From Lapidilactobacillus bayanensis (lineage in GTDB: Bacteria > Bacillota > Bacilli > Lactobacillales > Lactobacillaceae), in the NCBI RefSeq assembly GCF_003946695.1, contig NZ_RHOX01000006.1, positions 1 through 64,000 of the forward strand: 64,000 bases of DNA. Direction: 5' to 3'. The notes below the pieces were generated by a model. The model was not told the DNA's origin and searched no databases. It saw only the letters and a list, made by a program, of their open reading frames with translations. A program made the position numbers and the translations under genes. This document shows positions 35,333 through 45,093 of this stretch, piece by piece. How positions within the stretch are numbered: the stretch's first letter is position 1; each line of letters begins with the position of its first letter.

Positions 35333-36127
35333 ATGCAAAAAATTGAATCAGTCAAAAATGACCAAATTAAAAAAATTAATAAGCTGAAACAAAAGAAATA
35401 CCGCCAGCAGGAAGGTCAATATTTGTTGGAAGGTTGGCATGTGATCAAAGAAGTGTTGGTCAACCGCCCCGAGGATGTTGAACTCATCTTGACGGTGCCT
35501 GATCACTTAGCGGAATTGCGCCCATTTTTAAAAGCTAATTCTGGGGCCGTGATCGAAATTAATGAACGTGTCGCTACAGTGTTAAGCGATACAGTTCATA
35601 CTGACGGAATTTTTGCGGTGGCCCAGTTACCCGGATTTTCAGATGAGACGTTACTCAATCATGAGAACAAGCCTTGGTTAGTATTGGATCAAGTTCAAGA
35701 CCCCGGTAACGCCGGAACCATGGTGCGAACTGCCGATGCAGCCGGTTTTGCTGGCGTGATTTTTTCAGCAGGAGCGATTGATCCCTTTAATAGCAAAGTT
35801 GTGCGTTCAATGCAGGGAAGCCAATTTCATCTAGTGGTAGCGCAAGTAGCCGACCTCAATCATTTCTTAGAAATGCAACGACAACAAAATTACCGGATTT
35901 TCGGAACTTTAGTCGATAATCAAGCAACAGATATTCGTCAAATTACTTTAAGTGATCAACGTTATCTGTTGATGATGGGTAATGAAGCACATGGTTTATC
36001 CTCAGAGTTGGCGACGATTGCTGATGATAATCTTTACTTGCCAATTTTTGGTCAAGCTGAGTCCTTAAACGTGGCGATTGCGGCGGCGGTTTTGATGTAT
36101 CAATTGCAAATGCAAGCCGACTTATAA
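35333..36127 (+). CDS. SpoU/TrmH-family RNA 2'-O-methyltransferase
   Basis: 264 aa SPOUT methyltransferase. N-terminal substrate-binding domain with KKYRQQEGQYLLEGWHVIKE; catalytic domain with DQVQDPGNAGTMVRTADAAGF (motif 1), LLMMGNEAHGLS (motif 2) and LPIFGQAESLNVAIAAAV (motif 3, knot). ATG 35333 is used because GTGAGGA abuts the ATG at 35327. Expected to methylate 23S rRNA or tRNA; the target base is not evident. Confidence 0.9.
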   Translation: MQKIESVKNDQIKKINKLKQKKYRQQEGQYLLEGWHVIKEVLVNRPEDVELILTVPDHLAELRPFLKANSGAVIEINERVATVLSDTVHTDGIFAVAQLPGFSDETLLNHENKPWLVLDQVQDPGNAGTMVRTADAAGFAGVIFSAGAIDPFNSKVVRSMQGSQFHLVVAQVADLNHFLEMQRQQNYRIFGTLVDNQATDIRQITLSDQRYLLMMGNEAHGLSSELATIADDNLYLPIFGQAESLNVAIAAAVLMYQLQMQADL

Positions 36128-36220
36128 AAGGTAAGCCAATTAGTTTCCTTTTCAAATTAAAGTTGTTACAATAGCAATTAGTTAAGTTGATGTGGATGAC
36201 AAATTCAAGGAGTAGTGTAG

Positions 36221-36721
36221 ATGACGGAAGAAAAACCTTGGCTGCAAGATGATGAGTATATGGCTTTGGTTGATGATTTGTTAACGACGCCGCAAGTACA
36301 AAAGTTGGCGGAGTTTACGCAGCACCATTATACAGATCGGCTGCAACATAGTTTGCGGGTTTCTTATTACAGTTACTTATTGGCGAAGAAGCATCATTTA
36401 GATTATCGGGCAACTGCTCGAGCAGGCTTATTACACGATTTGTTTTATTACGATTGGCGAACGACGAAGTTTAATACTGGTACGCATGCCTATATTCATC
36501 CGCGGATTGCCTTACGTAATGCTGAGCGTTTAACCGATTTATCTGCTAAAGAAAAAGATATTATCATTAAGCATATGTTTGGTGCAACGCTGGCTTTGCC
36601 TAAATATCGTGAGAGTTGGATTGTTTCATTGGTCGACGATTATGTGGCGGTTAAAGAAGTCGGTGTGCCATGGCGTGGCAAAGTTGAGCATCGCCTCGCT
36701 AAAATTAAATCAATTATTTAG
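36221..36721 (+). CDS. HD-domain phosphohydrolase
   Basis: 166 aa. HD signature: His in DRLQHSLRVSYYSY, His-Asp in AGLLHDLFYYDW, and Asp in SLVDDYVAVKE. Likely a metal-dependent phosphohydrolase or nucleotidase. Ribosome binding site AAGGAG before ATG 36221. Substrate unknown. Confidence 0.82.
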   Translation: MTEEKPWLQDDEYMALVDDLLTTPQVQKLAEFTQHHYTDRLQHSLRVSYYSYLLAKKHHLDYRATARAGLLHDLFYYDWRTTKFNTGTHAYIHPRIALRNAERLTDLSAKEKDIIIKHMFGATLALPKYRESWIVSLVDDYVAVKEVGVPWRGKVEHRLAKIKSII

Positions 36722-36772
36722 TTCCGTTTTAGTTATGTTTGTTGTGCTTTGAATTAGTTTGGAGGAATTGAC

Positions 36773-37129
36773 ATGGTTGGACCCCATGAATTTGCAACCA
36801 GTGTGGCAGTTGATGAACCCTGTCAAATTTGCCCGCGGTTTGAAAAAACGTTTGAATTATTAGGCAAGAAGTGGAACGGTTTGATCATCAGTGTTCTGTG
36901 TGAAAATGATCAACTTCGTTTTAAAGATTTAGCTAAATCAATTACTAAGTGTTCTGATCGAGTTTTAGTCGAACGCTTAAAAGAATTAGAGAACGAAGAG
37001 ATTATTGCTCGCGTCTCTACTCGCGAAGGTCATCAAGTTGTTTATTCATTGACAGATAAAGGCCACGCTTTGATGCCAGTTATGGATGCTGTTCACAATT
37101 GGGCCGATCAGTGGGAACCAGTCGCCTAG
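36773..37129 (+). CDS. HxlR-family transcriptional regulator
   Basis: 118 aa winged-helix regulator. CQICPRFEKTFELLGKKWNGLII opens the HTH; LKELENEEIIARVSTREGHQVVYSLTDKG is the wing. Two cysteines (CQIC) near residue 18-21 sit where some HxlR/HypR proteins sense redox or electrophile stress. GGAGGA precedes ATG 36773. Target unknown. Confidence 0.9.
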   Translation: MVGPHEFATSVAVDEPCQICPRFEKTFELLGKKWNGLIISVLCENDQLRFKDLAKSITKCSDRVLVERLKELENEEIIARVSTREGHQVVYSLTDKGHALMPVMDAVHNWADQWEPVA

Positions 37130-37162
37130 TCGATTATTGAATAGGGAAATGCTAACGGGTGA

Positions 37163-37410
37163 GGTTTAAATCGTGCGAAAAGCAACTGGCGGGAGTGAAT
37201 TTAAGCGTGAATCTCCTTGCGTTAGCACGCAATGATCTTCCCGTTTAAATACATACCGCCAACCCGTTGCTTTTCGCGCTCTGATTTGAAACGTGCTGCG
37301 AACAACTGCTGGCAAATAATTTAAGTGAAAATCTTGCTGCGTTAACACGCATCAATCTTTCCATTTAAATTAATGCCAGCAACCCGTTGTTCTCCGCACT
37401 CTGATTTCAA
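37163..37410. repeat. Tandem pair of family B palindromic units
   Basis: Unit 1 (about 37163-37293, subtype beta) has CTTGCGTTAGCACGCAATG as its tip hairpin, GAATTTAAGCG with CGTTTAAAT, and outer stem AAAGCAACTGG with CCCGTTGCTTTTCGCGCTC. Unit 2 (about 37284-37410, subtype alpha) has CTTGCTGCGTTAACACGCATC and AATAATTTAAGTG with CATTTAAATTA. Joined through TTTGAAACGTGCT. They lie upstream of the pheST T-box. Confidence 0.85.
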
Positions 37411-37416
37411 TAGGGC

Positions 37417-37445
37417 TTGACTATCAAAATGGCTCATTGTAAGAT
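37417..37445 (+). promoter_or_regulatory. Promoter of pheST operon
   Basis: TTGACT (37417-37422), 17 bases, TAAGAT (37440-37445), placed so that the T-box leader is transcribed. Confidence 0.65.
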
Positions 37446-37454
37446 GAAAACAGT

Positions 37455-37703
37455 TGAAAAGTGTACTTTGAAGAAAGCTAATAGTGTTGTGAAACAGGAC
37501 AGAGAGGTAATCAATTGCTGAGAGGTTATCGTTGTGTAGCTGCATGAATTCTTTTCTGAGTTAATTTCTGAACAACCTTCGTTAATTAAGAAATTACGTT
37601 AGTCGCGTTATGACTTTAAGTGTTGCTTGCTATTTGCAGATAGTGGGCAGAAGTAGGGTGGTACCGCGATGCCTCGTCCCTTGATTGGATGGGGCTTTTT
37701 TTG
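37455..37703 (+). promoter_or_regulatory. T-box riboswitch controlling pheST
   Basis: The T-box sequence AGGGTGGTACCGCG is at 37655-37668. It is followed by the terminator GCCTCGTCC (37671-37679) with GGATGGGGC (37687-37695) and seven T residues. A probable specifier codon TTC for Phe lies in GCATGAATTCTTTTC upstream. Uncharged tRNA-Phe would stabilise the antiterminator. The 5' limit is estimated from the promoter. Confidence 0.9.
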
Positions 37704-37755
37704 TGCATTAGAAGCTCTGGATATTTGGAAATAGTAGTTATGAGGAGGAAGTCAG

Positions 37756-38805
37756 ATGTCTTTAAAAGACCAGTTAGAACAATTGCGTCGAAAGGGCGTA
37801 CAAGATATTAGTGAGACTGATTCGCAAAAGCGACTCAATGAGATTCGTGTGAAGTTACTTGGTAAAAAAGGGCCGATTACTGAAGTCTTGCGGGGAATGA
37901 AGGATTTAACACCTGCTGAACGGCCGACAGTTGGTGCATATGCTAACGAAATTAAGCAAGATATTGCTGAAGCGATTGATCAGCGTTTGCATGAACTCAA
38001 CAAGGTTGCTTTACAACATCGTTTGCAACATGAGACTGTTGACGTCACGTTACCAGGACGACCAATTAAAACGGGGACGCCCCATATTTTGAACCAAATG
38101 ATTGATGACATTGAAGAACTATTCATTGGTCTAGGTTATCAGGTTGTTGATGGCCCTGAAGTTGAAACAGATCATTATAATTTTGAAATGATGAATATCC
38201 CTAAGAATCATCCGGCGCGGGATATGCAAGACACGTTTTACATTACCAAGGAATTATTAATGCGGACGCAAACTTCACCTAATCAAGCACGAACATTGGA
38301 AAAGCACGACTTTAGTCAAGGCCCATTGAAGATGATTAGTCCCGGTCGTGTTTATCGTCGTGACAATGATGATGCCACTCACTCACATCAATTCACGCAA
38401 ATTGAAGGTTTGGTCATTGATAAGCACGTGACAATGGCCGACTTAAAGGGAACGTTGGAAGTTTTAGCAAAGCATGTTTTCGGTGAAGAGCGTAAAATTC
38501 GTTTGCGGCCAAGTTACTTCCCATTTACTGAACCCTCAATTGAAGTTGATATTTCTTGCTTTGCTTGTGGTGGTGAAGGTTGTAAAGTTTGCAAGTATAC
38601 TGGTTGGATCGAAGTTTTGGGTGCAGGAATGGTCCATCCCAATGTTTTGAAAAATGTTGGCGTTGATCCAGAAGTTTACGGCGGCTTCGCCTTTGGCTTG
38701 GGACCAGATCGTTTTGCCATGTTGAAATATGGGATTAATGATATTCGTCAATTCTATCAAAATGACTTGCGCTTCTTACATCAATTCCAACAGGAGGCTA
38801 AATAA
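37756..38805 (+). CDS. pheS: Phenylalanyl-tRNA synthetase alpha subunit
   Basis: 349 aa class II synthetase alpha chain, full length, of the alpha2-beta2 enzyme. N-terminal coiled coil (1-85) for tRNA-Phe, catalytic motif 1 region [15 protein letters not shown], motif 2 at [18 protein letters not shown], motif 3 at [28 protein letters not shown] before ATG. Three bases separate it from pheT. Confidence 0.97.
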   Translation: MSLKDQLEQLRRKGVQDISETDSQKRLNEIRVKLLGKKGPITEVLRGMKDLTPAERPTVGAYANEIKQDIAEAIDQRLHELNKVALQHRLQHETVDVTLPGRPIKTGTPHILNQMIDDIEELFIGLGYQVVDGPEVETDHYNFEMMNIPKNHPARDMQDTFYITKELLMRTQTSPNQARTLEKHDFSQGPLKMISPGRVYRRDNDDATHSHQFTQIEGLVIDKHVTMADLKGTLEVLAKHVFGEERKIRLRPSYFPFTEPSIEVDISCFACGGEGCKVCKYTGWIEVLGAGMVHPNVLKNVGVDPEVYGGFAFGLGPDRFAMLKYGINDIRQFYQNDLRFLHQFQQEAK

Positions 38806-38807
38806 TT

Positions 38808-41222
38808 ATGAAAATTTCTTACCAATGGTTGAATCAATTCGTTGACACAGAAAAGATTGATCCGCAGAAACTTGCAGATCAAGTCTCTTTAACTGGGATT
38901 GAAGTTGCTAGTGTGATTGCGCCGGATGCTGGTTTGAAAAAGATCGTGGTTGGCCATATCTTAAGTACAAAACCACATCCAGATTCTGATCATTTAACCT
39001 TGTGTCAAGTTGACATTGGTGCTTCTGAACCGGTTCAGATTGTTTGTGGCGCGCCTAATGTGGCGGCTGATCAATATGTGATCGTCGCTTTACCCGGTGC
39101 TAGAATTGCCGATAATGTCAAAATAAAACGCGGTAAAATGCGTGGTGAAGCTTCTGAAGGCATGATTTGTGCTTTACAAGAAATTGGTTTCAGTGATAGT
39201 GTCGTTCCGAAAGAATTTCAAAATGGGATTTATGTTTTTCCTAATCCTGAACCAGTGGGCGAATCAGTCTTTGAATATTTAGGGATGACCGATCGTTTAA
39301 TCGATTTTGATATTACGCCGAATCGTGCGGATACTTTAGGCATGCACGGCGCAGCTTGGGAAGTGGGTGCGATGTTGCACAAACGACCACAATTTCCAGC
39401 TGTTGAGATTAGTGAAGGCAACACCAAGACCAGTGATTTATTAAACGTCACGGTTGAAAACAAAGAAGCCGTGCCACAATATTTATTAAAAGTTGTTCAG
39501 AATGTTAACGTTCAACCCAGTCCACTTTGGTTACAAATCCGTCTTTGGAATAACGGCGTGCGGCCAATTAACAATGTGGTTGATGTAACCAACTATGTGA
39601 TGTTGGAATACGGTCAGCCATTACATGCGTTTGATTATGATAAGTTAACGAGCCATGAGATTTTAGTCCGCCAAGCGCATGATCACGAGCAACTTGTGAC
39701 ACTTGATGGTGAAAAGTGCGAGTTAGTTGCGGACGACATTGTGATTACCGATGGTCAAGATCCGGTTGCTTTAGCCGGGACTATGGGTGGTTTGAACAGC
39801 GAAATTACAGCTGCTACGAAGAATATTGTGATTGAATCTGCCGTTTTCAATGGGACTAGTATCCGGAAGACGGCCCAACGGCATAATTTGCATACCGAAG
39901 CAACGATCCGCTTTGAAAAGGGGATTGATGAAAGCTCAACCGAAGAAGCTTTGCAACGTGCCGTGCAATTAATGGGTGAATTAGCTAATGGCCAATCTAG
40001 TCAAGGCGTTCTAGTTGGCAATCAAGTTATCCCGGTTGCTAAAGAAATCGTGGTTGTTCCTAAACACGTTAATCACGTTCTCGGCACAGAAATCAGTGCT
40101 GCACAAATGGCCAGCATTATGGATGACTTAGGTTTTGCTCATCAGGATCAGACCGACCAGTTATTAGTAACCGTGCCAATTCGACGTTGGGATATTTTCA
40201 TCGAAGCCGATTTGATTGAAGAGATTGCCCGTCTTTATGGCTACGATAAGTTGCCAAGCACGTTACCAGTTGGTGCGCAAACTATCGGCGCTTTTAACAC
40301 TAAGCAAACGCTAATTCGCAAAGTTAAAAAATTGTTGTTGGCCAATGGATTGGACGAGGTGATTAGCTACGCGTTAGTTAATGAACAAGAAGCTAGCGCC
40401 TTTACCTACGAGCAAACTGCCGATATTAAATTAGCTTGGCCAATGACGCAAGATCATGCTTATTTGCGGCAAAATTTGATTAGTGGTTTACTAAATGATT
40501 TGCAATATAATTTAGCCCGCAAACAAAATGATGTACAAATTTTTGAACAGGGTAATGTTTTCCACAAAATTAATGACGAGCAACAACCAAATGAAATTCC
40601 GACACTCGCTGCACTTTGGTCTGGCCAAGTTAGTGCGGCTAGTTGGTTAGGTAAGTCTCAAGCTGTTGATTTCTATTACGTCAAGGGTGTTCTAACAGAC
40701 TTATTTGAAAACTTAGGGATTGCCGATTTAGTAACTTATCAGGCTGATGCTGCCATTCCTGAGTTACATCCGGGCCGGACGGCTAAATTGCTATTAGGCG
40801 ACCAAGTTCTGGGTTTTGTGGGTGAATTACATCCAACTTTCCAACATGAATTGAACTTGCCTGAAGCTTATGTGATGCAATTAAACTTAGATGTCATCTT
40901 AGCACAAGATTTACCAGTACTTGTTTCTCAAGCCGCACCTAAATATCCAGCAGTCGAACGTGATTTAGCGCTGATCGTTCATCAACAAGTGACGAACGCA
41001 GAAGTCGTTAATGCGATTAAAGCTGCCGCTGGTAAATATCTAACTAATGTGCAAATCTTTGATGTCTTCACTGGTGAAAATATTGGTCTGCACAAGCAGT
41101 CATTAGCTTATCGACTTCATTTCCAGAATCCAGAAGCAACATTGACCGATGAGCAAGTAACCAATGCGATGGCAAAAGTAACGGCCAAATTGCAAACCGA
41201 CTTTGCGGCCCAAATTCGTTAA
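38808..41222 (+). CDS. pheT: Phenylalanyl-tRNA synthetase beta subunit
   Basis: 804 aa. N-terminal OB/EMAP-like tRNA-binding domain (VGHILSTKPHPDSDHLTLCQVD, about 45-150), B3/B4 editing domain (about 210-400), B5 domain (GTEISAAQMASIMDDLGF), catalytic-like core (LIEEIARLYGYDKLPST) and the C-terminal anticodon-binding domain (PAVERDLALIVHQQVTNAEV). Co-transcribed with pheS under the T-box. Confidence 0.97.
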   Translation: MKISYQWLNQFVDTEKIDPQKLADQVSLTGIEVASVIAPDAGLKKIVVGHILSTKPHPDSDHLTLCQVDIGASEPVQIVCGAPNVAADQYVIVALPGARIADNVKIKRGKMRGEASEGMICALQEIGFSDSVVPKEFQNGIYVFPNPEPVGESVFEYLGMTDRLIDFDITPNRADTLGMHGAAWEVGAMLHKRPQFPAVEISEGNTKTSDLLNVTVENKEAVPQYLLKVVQNVNVQPSPLWLQIRLWNNGVRPINNVVDVTNYVMLEYGQPLHAFDYDKLTSHEILVRQAHDHEQLVTLDGEKCELVADDIVITDGQDPVALAGTMGGLNSEITAATKNIVIESAVFNGTSIRKTAQRHNLHTEATIRFEKGIDESSTEEALQRAVQLMGELANGQSSQGVLVGNQVIPVAKEIVVVPKHVNHVLGTEISAAQMASIMDDLGFAHQDQTDQLLVTVPIRRWDIFIEADLIEEIARLYGYDKLPSTLPVGAQTIGAFNTKQTLIRKVKKLLLANGLDEVISYALVNEQEASAFTYEQTADIKLAWPMTQDHAYLRQNLISGLLNDLQYNLARKQNDVQIFEQGNVFHKINDEQQPNEIPTLAALWSGQVSAASWLGKSQAVDFYYVKGVLTDLFENLGIADLVTYQADAAIPELHPGRTAKLLLGDQVLGFVGELHPTFQHELNLPEAYVMQLNLDVILAQDLPVLVSQAAPKYPAVERDLALIVHQQVTNAEVVNAIKAAAGKYLTNVQIFDVFTGENIGLHKQSLAYRLHFQNPEATLTDEQVTNAMAKVTAKLQTDFAAQIR

Positions 41223-41296
41223 TGAAGTGTTGATTCCAATTAACAAAATGAATGTGTCGTGCTGACAATGATGGGACTTTCTTAAATATTTCAAAA

Positions 41297-41321
41297 AAAA
41301 GGGTGCATTTGCACCTTTTTT
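41297..41321 (+). terminator. Terminator of pheST
   Basis: AAAAGGGTGC with GCACCTTTTTT around ATTT. The T-tract runs directly into the promoter of the next gene. Confidence 0.8.
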
Positions 41322-41329
41322 GGTATAAT
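41321..41329 (+). promoter_or_regulatory. Extended -10 promoter of mltG
   Basis: TTGGTATAATGG contains TG-N-TATAAT (41321-41329); no good -35 is present because the terminator occupies that space. Confidence 0.6.
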
Positions 41330-41362
41330 GGCACAAGATAGTTTTAAGGGAGGATGGCTAGA

Positions 41363-42505
41363 TTGGCCTCACGACAAGATAATCAAGCGCAGCGCAAGAC
41401 TTTAGAAGTTAAAGATAAAAAGGGACGTTTAGCTGCAGAAACACGCACTGTCCATCGCTTAGTTTACTGGATTATTGGCATTATTACGGTGCTCTTAGTG
41501 ATCATTGGTCTCATGACTTATCATTATGTCAAGTCGTCATTAAAACCTTTAGATGCGACTAATACTGAAAAAGTAACGGTAAAAATTCCGATTGGTTCGA
41601 GTAACAAAGAGATTGCGACAGAGCTTCAAAGTAAAAAGATTATTAAAAGTGCAGCCGTCTTCAGTTATTATGTCAAGGCTCACAATTATAGTAACTTTCA
41701 AGCGGGTAAATATTATTTCAGCCCTTCAATGACCCTAGATCAGATTATTGTTCATTTACAAAAAGGTAACTCTAACCGTAAAGTTCTAGGCAAGGTGTTG
41801 GTTAAAGAAGGGGTTATGGTCGAAGATATCGCCACTGCCGTTGCTAAAAATACCAAATGGTCTAAAAAAGAATTCTTGGCCTTAATGAAAGATCAAGATT
41901 TCTTAAACACATTAGCTAAGAAATATCCGAAATTGTTGAAGTCAACAATGGCTTCGACAAATGTTCGTTACCATCTTGAAGGTTACTTGTTTCCCTTAAC
42001 ATATAGTGTTTACGAGAAAGAAACGTTGAAGCAGTTGGTCACACAGATGGTTAAGGCAACCAATGAACAACTTACACCATACTATGACACAATCACGAGT
42101 AAGAATTTGACAATTCAACAGGTTCTAACGCTGGCGTCATTGGTCGAACGTGAAGGCGTTAAAGAATCAGATCGTAAGAAGATTGCCGGTGTGTTCTTCA
42201 ACCGTTTAGCAATCAGTATGCCGATTCAATCTGATATTTCCGTCATGTATGCTTTAAATACCCACAAGGAGAGTTTGACGAATAAAGATACAGCAGTTGA
42301 TTCGCCATATAACTTGTATGTTCACAGTGGTTATGGACCTGGTCCGTTTAACTCGCCAAGTTTACAATCAATTAAGGCTGTGCTTGATCCTAGCGATCGC
42401 GATCAAAACTACTTGTACTTCGTGGCTGATTTAAAGACGGGTAAAGTCTATTACTCACATAGTTATGAAGAGCATTTGACAACAAATTCAAGCATTGGGC
42501 AATAA
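41363..42505 (+). CDS. mltG: Endolytic murein transglycosylase MltG
   Basis: 380 aa bitopic membrane protein. Cytoplasmic N-terminal basic tail, one helix (about 33-55, LVYWIIGIITVLLVIIGL), a LysM-like region, then the YceG catalytic domain with LASLVEREGVKESDRKKIAG holding the catalytic Glu and FNSPSLQSIKAVLDPS. It cuts nascent glycan strands and sets chain length. TTG 41363 fits GGAGG (41349-41353); the ATG at 41354 directly abuts the box. Confidence 0.93.
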   Translation: MASRQDNQAQRKTLEVKDKKGRLAAETRTVHRLVYWIIGIITVLLVIIGLMTYHYVKSSLKPLDATNTEKVTVKIPIGSSNKEIATELQSKKIIKSAAVFSYYVKAHNYSNFQAGKYYFSPSMTLDQIIVHLQKGNSNRKVLGKVLVKEGVMVEDIATAVAKNTKWSKKEFLALMKDQDFLNTLAKKYPKLLKSTMASTNVRYHLEGYLFPLTYSVYEKETLKQLVTQMVKATNEQLTPYYDTITSKNLTIQQVLTLASLVEREGVKESDRKKIAGVFFNRLAISMPIQSDISVMYALNTHKESLTNKDTAVDSPYNLYVHSGYGPGPFNSPSLQSIKAVLDPSDRDQNYLYFVADLKTGKVYYSHSYEEHLTTNSSIGQ

Positions 42506-42689
42506 ACAGAAGTAGAGCGGAAACAAAGGCCGGGTTGAGCTTGTTGCGTAACCTGGCTGTTCTGTTTGATCAGAATTTCTGCGAACAGTATAGTGTGATT
42601 AAGGTATGCAAATTTAGGTCTTCGTTTCTTAACAACATTAAATAAATGGATTTGAGATTTTTGTCCCATTTCCTAAAAGGGGCATCATT

Positions 42690-43325
42690 GTGCAGAAACC
42701 GATAATTATTGGCGTTACTGGTGGTTCAGGCAGTGGTAAAACAACTGTTAGCCAACGTATTTTTGAAAGTGTAGCGGGTCATTCCGTCGCGATGATTCAG
42801 CAAGATGCTTATTATAAACGGTCAGATTTACCGATTGAACAACGGCGCTTGATTAACTTTGATCATCCTTTGTCTTTTGATACGGATCGCTTATTGGCCG
42901 ATTTACAAAAATTATCTGATCGGCAAGCTGTTGACATGCCAATTTATGATTACAAGTTACGTAATCCATCTCCAGAGACGCGCCATCAGGAGCCTAAAGA
43001 TGTGGTGATTATTGAAGGAATTTTGATTCTGGACGATGAACGTTTACGTGACTTAATGGATATTAAGGTTTATGTTGATACCGATGATGATATTCGTTTA
43101 TTGCGCCGAGTTGAACGTGATATTCACGAACGGGGTCGCAGTGTCGAAAATATTTTTGCTCAATATTTAAAAACAGTTAAACCGATGTATCATCAATTCA
43201 TCGAACCAACTAAACGTTACGCTGACGTCATTATTCCTGAAGGTGGCGAAAATAGTGTCGCAATTGATTTATTGGTCACTAAAGTCCGTTCGGTTTTGAA
43301 GCATGAATCACAAAGTGAACTGTAA
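42690..43325 (+). CDS. udk: Uridine kinase
   Basis: 211 aa P-loop kinase phosphorylating uridine and cytidine. Walker [40 protein letters not shown] and [12 protein letters not shown] are all typical. GTG start at 42690 with AAAAGGGG. Pyrimidine salvage. It precedes greA, a common order in lactobacilli (mltG-udk-greA). Confidence 0.95.
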   Translation: MQKPIIIGVTGGSGSGKTTVSQRIFESVAGHSVAMIQQDAYYKRSDLPIEQRRLINFDHPLSFDTDRLLADLQKLSDRQAVDMPIYDYKLRNPSPETRHQEPKDVVIIEGILILDDERLRDLMDIKVYVDTDDDIRLLRRVERDIHERGRSVENIFAQYLKTVKPMYHQFIEPTKRYADVIIPEGGENSVAIDLLVTKVRSVLKHESQSEL

Positions 43326-43371
43326 TTAAATTTTCAGGTGATTATTTCCGGTCAGTTTGTTAATCTTATGA

Positions 43372-43400
43372 TTGACAAAAAGTGAACTTACACATATGAT
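43372..43400 (+). promoter_or_regulatory. Promoter of greA
   Basis: TTGACA (43372-43377), 17 bases, TATGAT (43395-43400). Confidence 0.8.
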
Positions 43401-43455
43401 ATTATTTTAAATAGCAAATCGAATGACAAGTTCGAATTTTTTTGAGGTGTATAGA

Positions 43456-43929
43456 ATGGCAGATAAAGTTTTCCCAATGACTGCTGAGGGTAAAGTGAAG
43501 TTGGAAAATGAACTTAATGAACTAAAAACAGTTAAAAGACAACAAGTAATTGAACGTATTAAAATTGCCCGTGGTTTCGGTGATTTATCTGAAAACTCTG
43601 AATATGAATCAGCTAAAGACGAGCAAAGTGTCGTTGAAACACGAATCAGTCAAATTGAAGAAATGTTACATTACGCGCAAGTCGTTGATTCAAGCAAGAT
43701 TGATCCTGATGAAGTTTCAATTGGCAAACAAGTAACTTTCGTTGAAGATGGCGAAGACGATGCAGAAACATATACTATTGTTGGTTCTGCAGAATCAGAC
43801 CCTGCCGTCGGTAAAATTAGCAATGACTCACCAATCGCTAAAGCACTATTAGGTAAGAAAAAGGGCGAAAAAGTTACAATTGAAACACCAGGTGGCTCCT
43901 TTGACGTCACCATTACTGTTGTTAAATAA
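43456..43929 (+). CDS. greA: Transcription elongation factor GreA
   Basis: 157 aa. N-terminal coiled coil that reaches the RNA polymerase secondary channel, with the acidic tip region [19 protein letters not shown]-terminal FKBP-like domain with [32 protein letters not shown] 43456 with GAGGTG (43444-43449) is chosen; an upstream ATG at 43423 adds 11 non-family residues. Confidence 0.96.
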   Translation: MADKVFPMTAEGKVKLENELNELKTVKRQQVIERIKIARGFGDLSENSEYESAKDEQSVVETRISQIEEMLHYAQVVDSSKIDPDEVSIGKQVTFVEDGEDDAETYTIVGSAESDPAVGKISNDSPIAKALLGKKKGEKVTIETPGGSFDVTITVVK

Positions 43930-43944
43930 CGTTGATGAGATTGA

Positions 43945-43973
43945 AAGGCTTGGAACAATTTGTTCTGAGTCTT
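43945..43973 (+). terminator. Terminator of greA
   Basis: AAGGCTTGGAACA (43945-43957) with TGTTCTGAGTCTT (43961-43973), partly by G-T pairs, then a T-run. Confidence 0.75.
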
Positions 43974-44028
43974 TTTTTATACGATTAGGGTGTGAGGGAA
44001 TGAGTTGTTTAAGGATTATCGGACTTTG

Positions 44029-44276
44029 ATATTGAAACGCGCTCAAAGTAACTGCTGGTACGAAATTTAAGTGAAAATCTTGCTGCGTTGGCACGCATCA
44101 ATCTTTCCATTTAAATTTAGACCAGCAAACCCGTTGCTTTTCGCGCTCTGATTTGAAACGTGCTCAAAGCAACTGGTGACAGTGATTTTAAGCGTGAATC
44201 TCCTTGCGCTAACACGCAATGATCTTCCCGTTTAAAATCATATCACCAATCCGTTGCTTTTCGCGCTCTATTTCAG
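44029..44276. repeat. Tandem pair of family B palindromic units
   Basis: Unit 1 (about 44029-44158, subtype alpha: CTTGCTGCGTTGGCACGCATC) and unit 2 (about 44152-44276, subtype beta: CTTGCGCTAACACGCAATG). The order is the reverse of the pair at 37163. Outer stems: CAAAGTAACTGCTGG with CCAGCAAACCCGTTGC, and CAAAGCAACTGGTGA with TCACCAATCCGTTGC. Located between greA and liaF. Confidence 0.85.
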
Positions 44277-44307
44277 TCTCTAGACAGATGGTTTGTTGGG
44301 GGTTTAT

Positions 44308-44316
44308 TGTTATAAT
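44308..44316 (+). promoter_or_regulatory. Extended -10 promoter of liaFSR
   Basis: TGTTATAAT at 44308-44316, 33 bases before the liaF start. Confidence 0.5.
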
Positions 44317-44349
44317 GAATTTAAAATAATTAGGGACGAGGATGTTAGT

Positions 44350-45093
44350 ATGCGTAAAATGCTGCCATTTTTGGGCATTGTGATTGCAGCTAGTCTAATT
44401 TTATTGGGGTGGCAGATTTTTAGTACGCCTTCTGCATTAATTTTTCTGCTTCTAGGTATTTTAATTTGTTTGTTAATCAATAAACGTCGGCAGAAAAATA
44501 AGAAGAATAATACGGTATTGACTTTTATCGCGGTCTTTTTAATCGTCTTGGGTTTGGCGTCTAACCAAGCTTTTTGGTGGTTAATGTTCTTGCTGTTGCT
44601 ATTTGTCGGTATTTTCATGCCCGAGATTTTTGGTGAGTCGGGTCATTTTTTCTGGCGCAAAAAGAAGTATCGCGCACCGCAAATCAATCCCGATGATTCT
44701 GAGTATGTGCAAGATGACTGGTCGATTACAACGAATAGATGGTTTGGTGATCAGAATTTAGGTAACCAAGTTTATCAATGGCATGATGTTAATTTGAAAG
44801 AATTAGCCGGTGATACAATTATTGACTTAGGGAACACATTGTTGCCTGCTGATCGGGAAAATATTGTCATTCTACAAAAGGGTTTAGGCAACACACGTAT
44901 TCTGGTGCCTTTTGGAACTGGTATTTATTTGGAACACTCAACTTTTATGGGTGAAGTTACTTTTTCAGATCAACGTCATCAATTGAAGAATCAATCCTTG
45001 CAAATTAAAACGCCCGGTTATCAAACGAGCCAGCGGCGTATTCGGATTGTGACCAGTCAATTGGTTGGTGATTTGGAGGTGGTCTTTGTATGA
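44350..45093 (+). CDS. liaF: LiaF/VraT-like membrane regulator
   Basis: 247 aa. Four N-terminal membrane helices (about 5-95), then the cytoplasmic cell-wall-active-antibiotics-response domain with IIDLGNTLLPADRENIVILQKG, GNTRILVPFGTGIYLEHSTFMGEV. LiaF holds the LiaS kinase in check until cell-envelope stress. ATG 44350 with GACGAGGA. Overlaps liaS by 4 bases. Confidence 0.9.
   Translation: MRKMLPFLGIVIAASLILLGWQIFSTPSALIFLLLGILICLLINKRRQKNKKNNTVLTFIAVFLIVLGLASNQAFWWLMFLLLLFVGIFMPEIFGESGHFFWRKKKYRAPQINPDDSEYVQDDWSITTNRWFGDQNLGNQVYQWHDVNLKELAGDTIIDLGNTLLPADRENIVILQKGLGNTRILVPFGTGIYLEHSTFMGEVTFSDQRHQLKNQSLQIKTPGYQTSQRRIRIVTSQLVGDLEVVFV

Noticed and set aside
37163-37410. CRISPR-like array
   Set aside because: Only two units, each palindromic throughout, with no unique spacers and no cas genes nearby.
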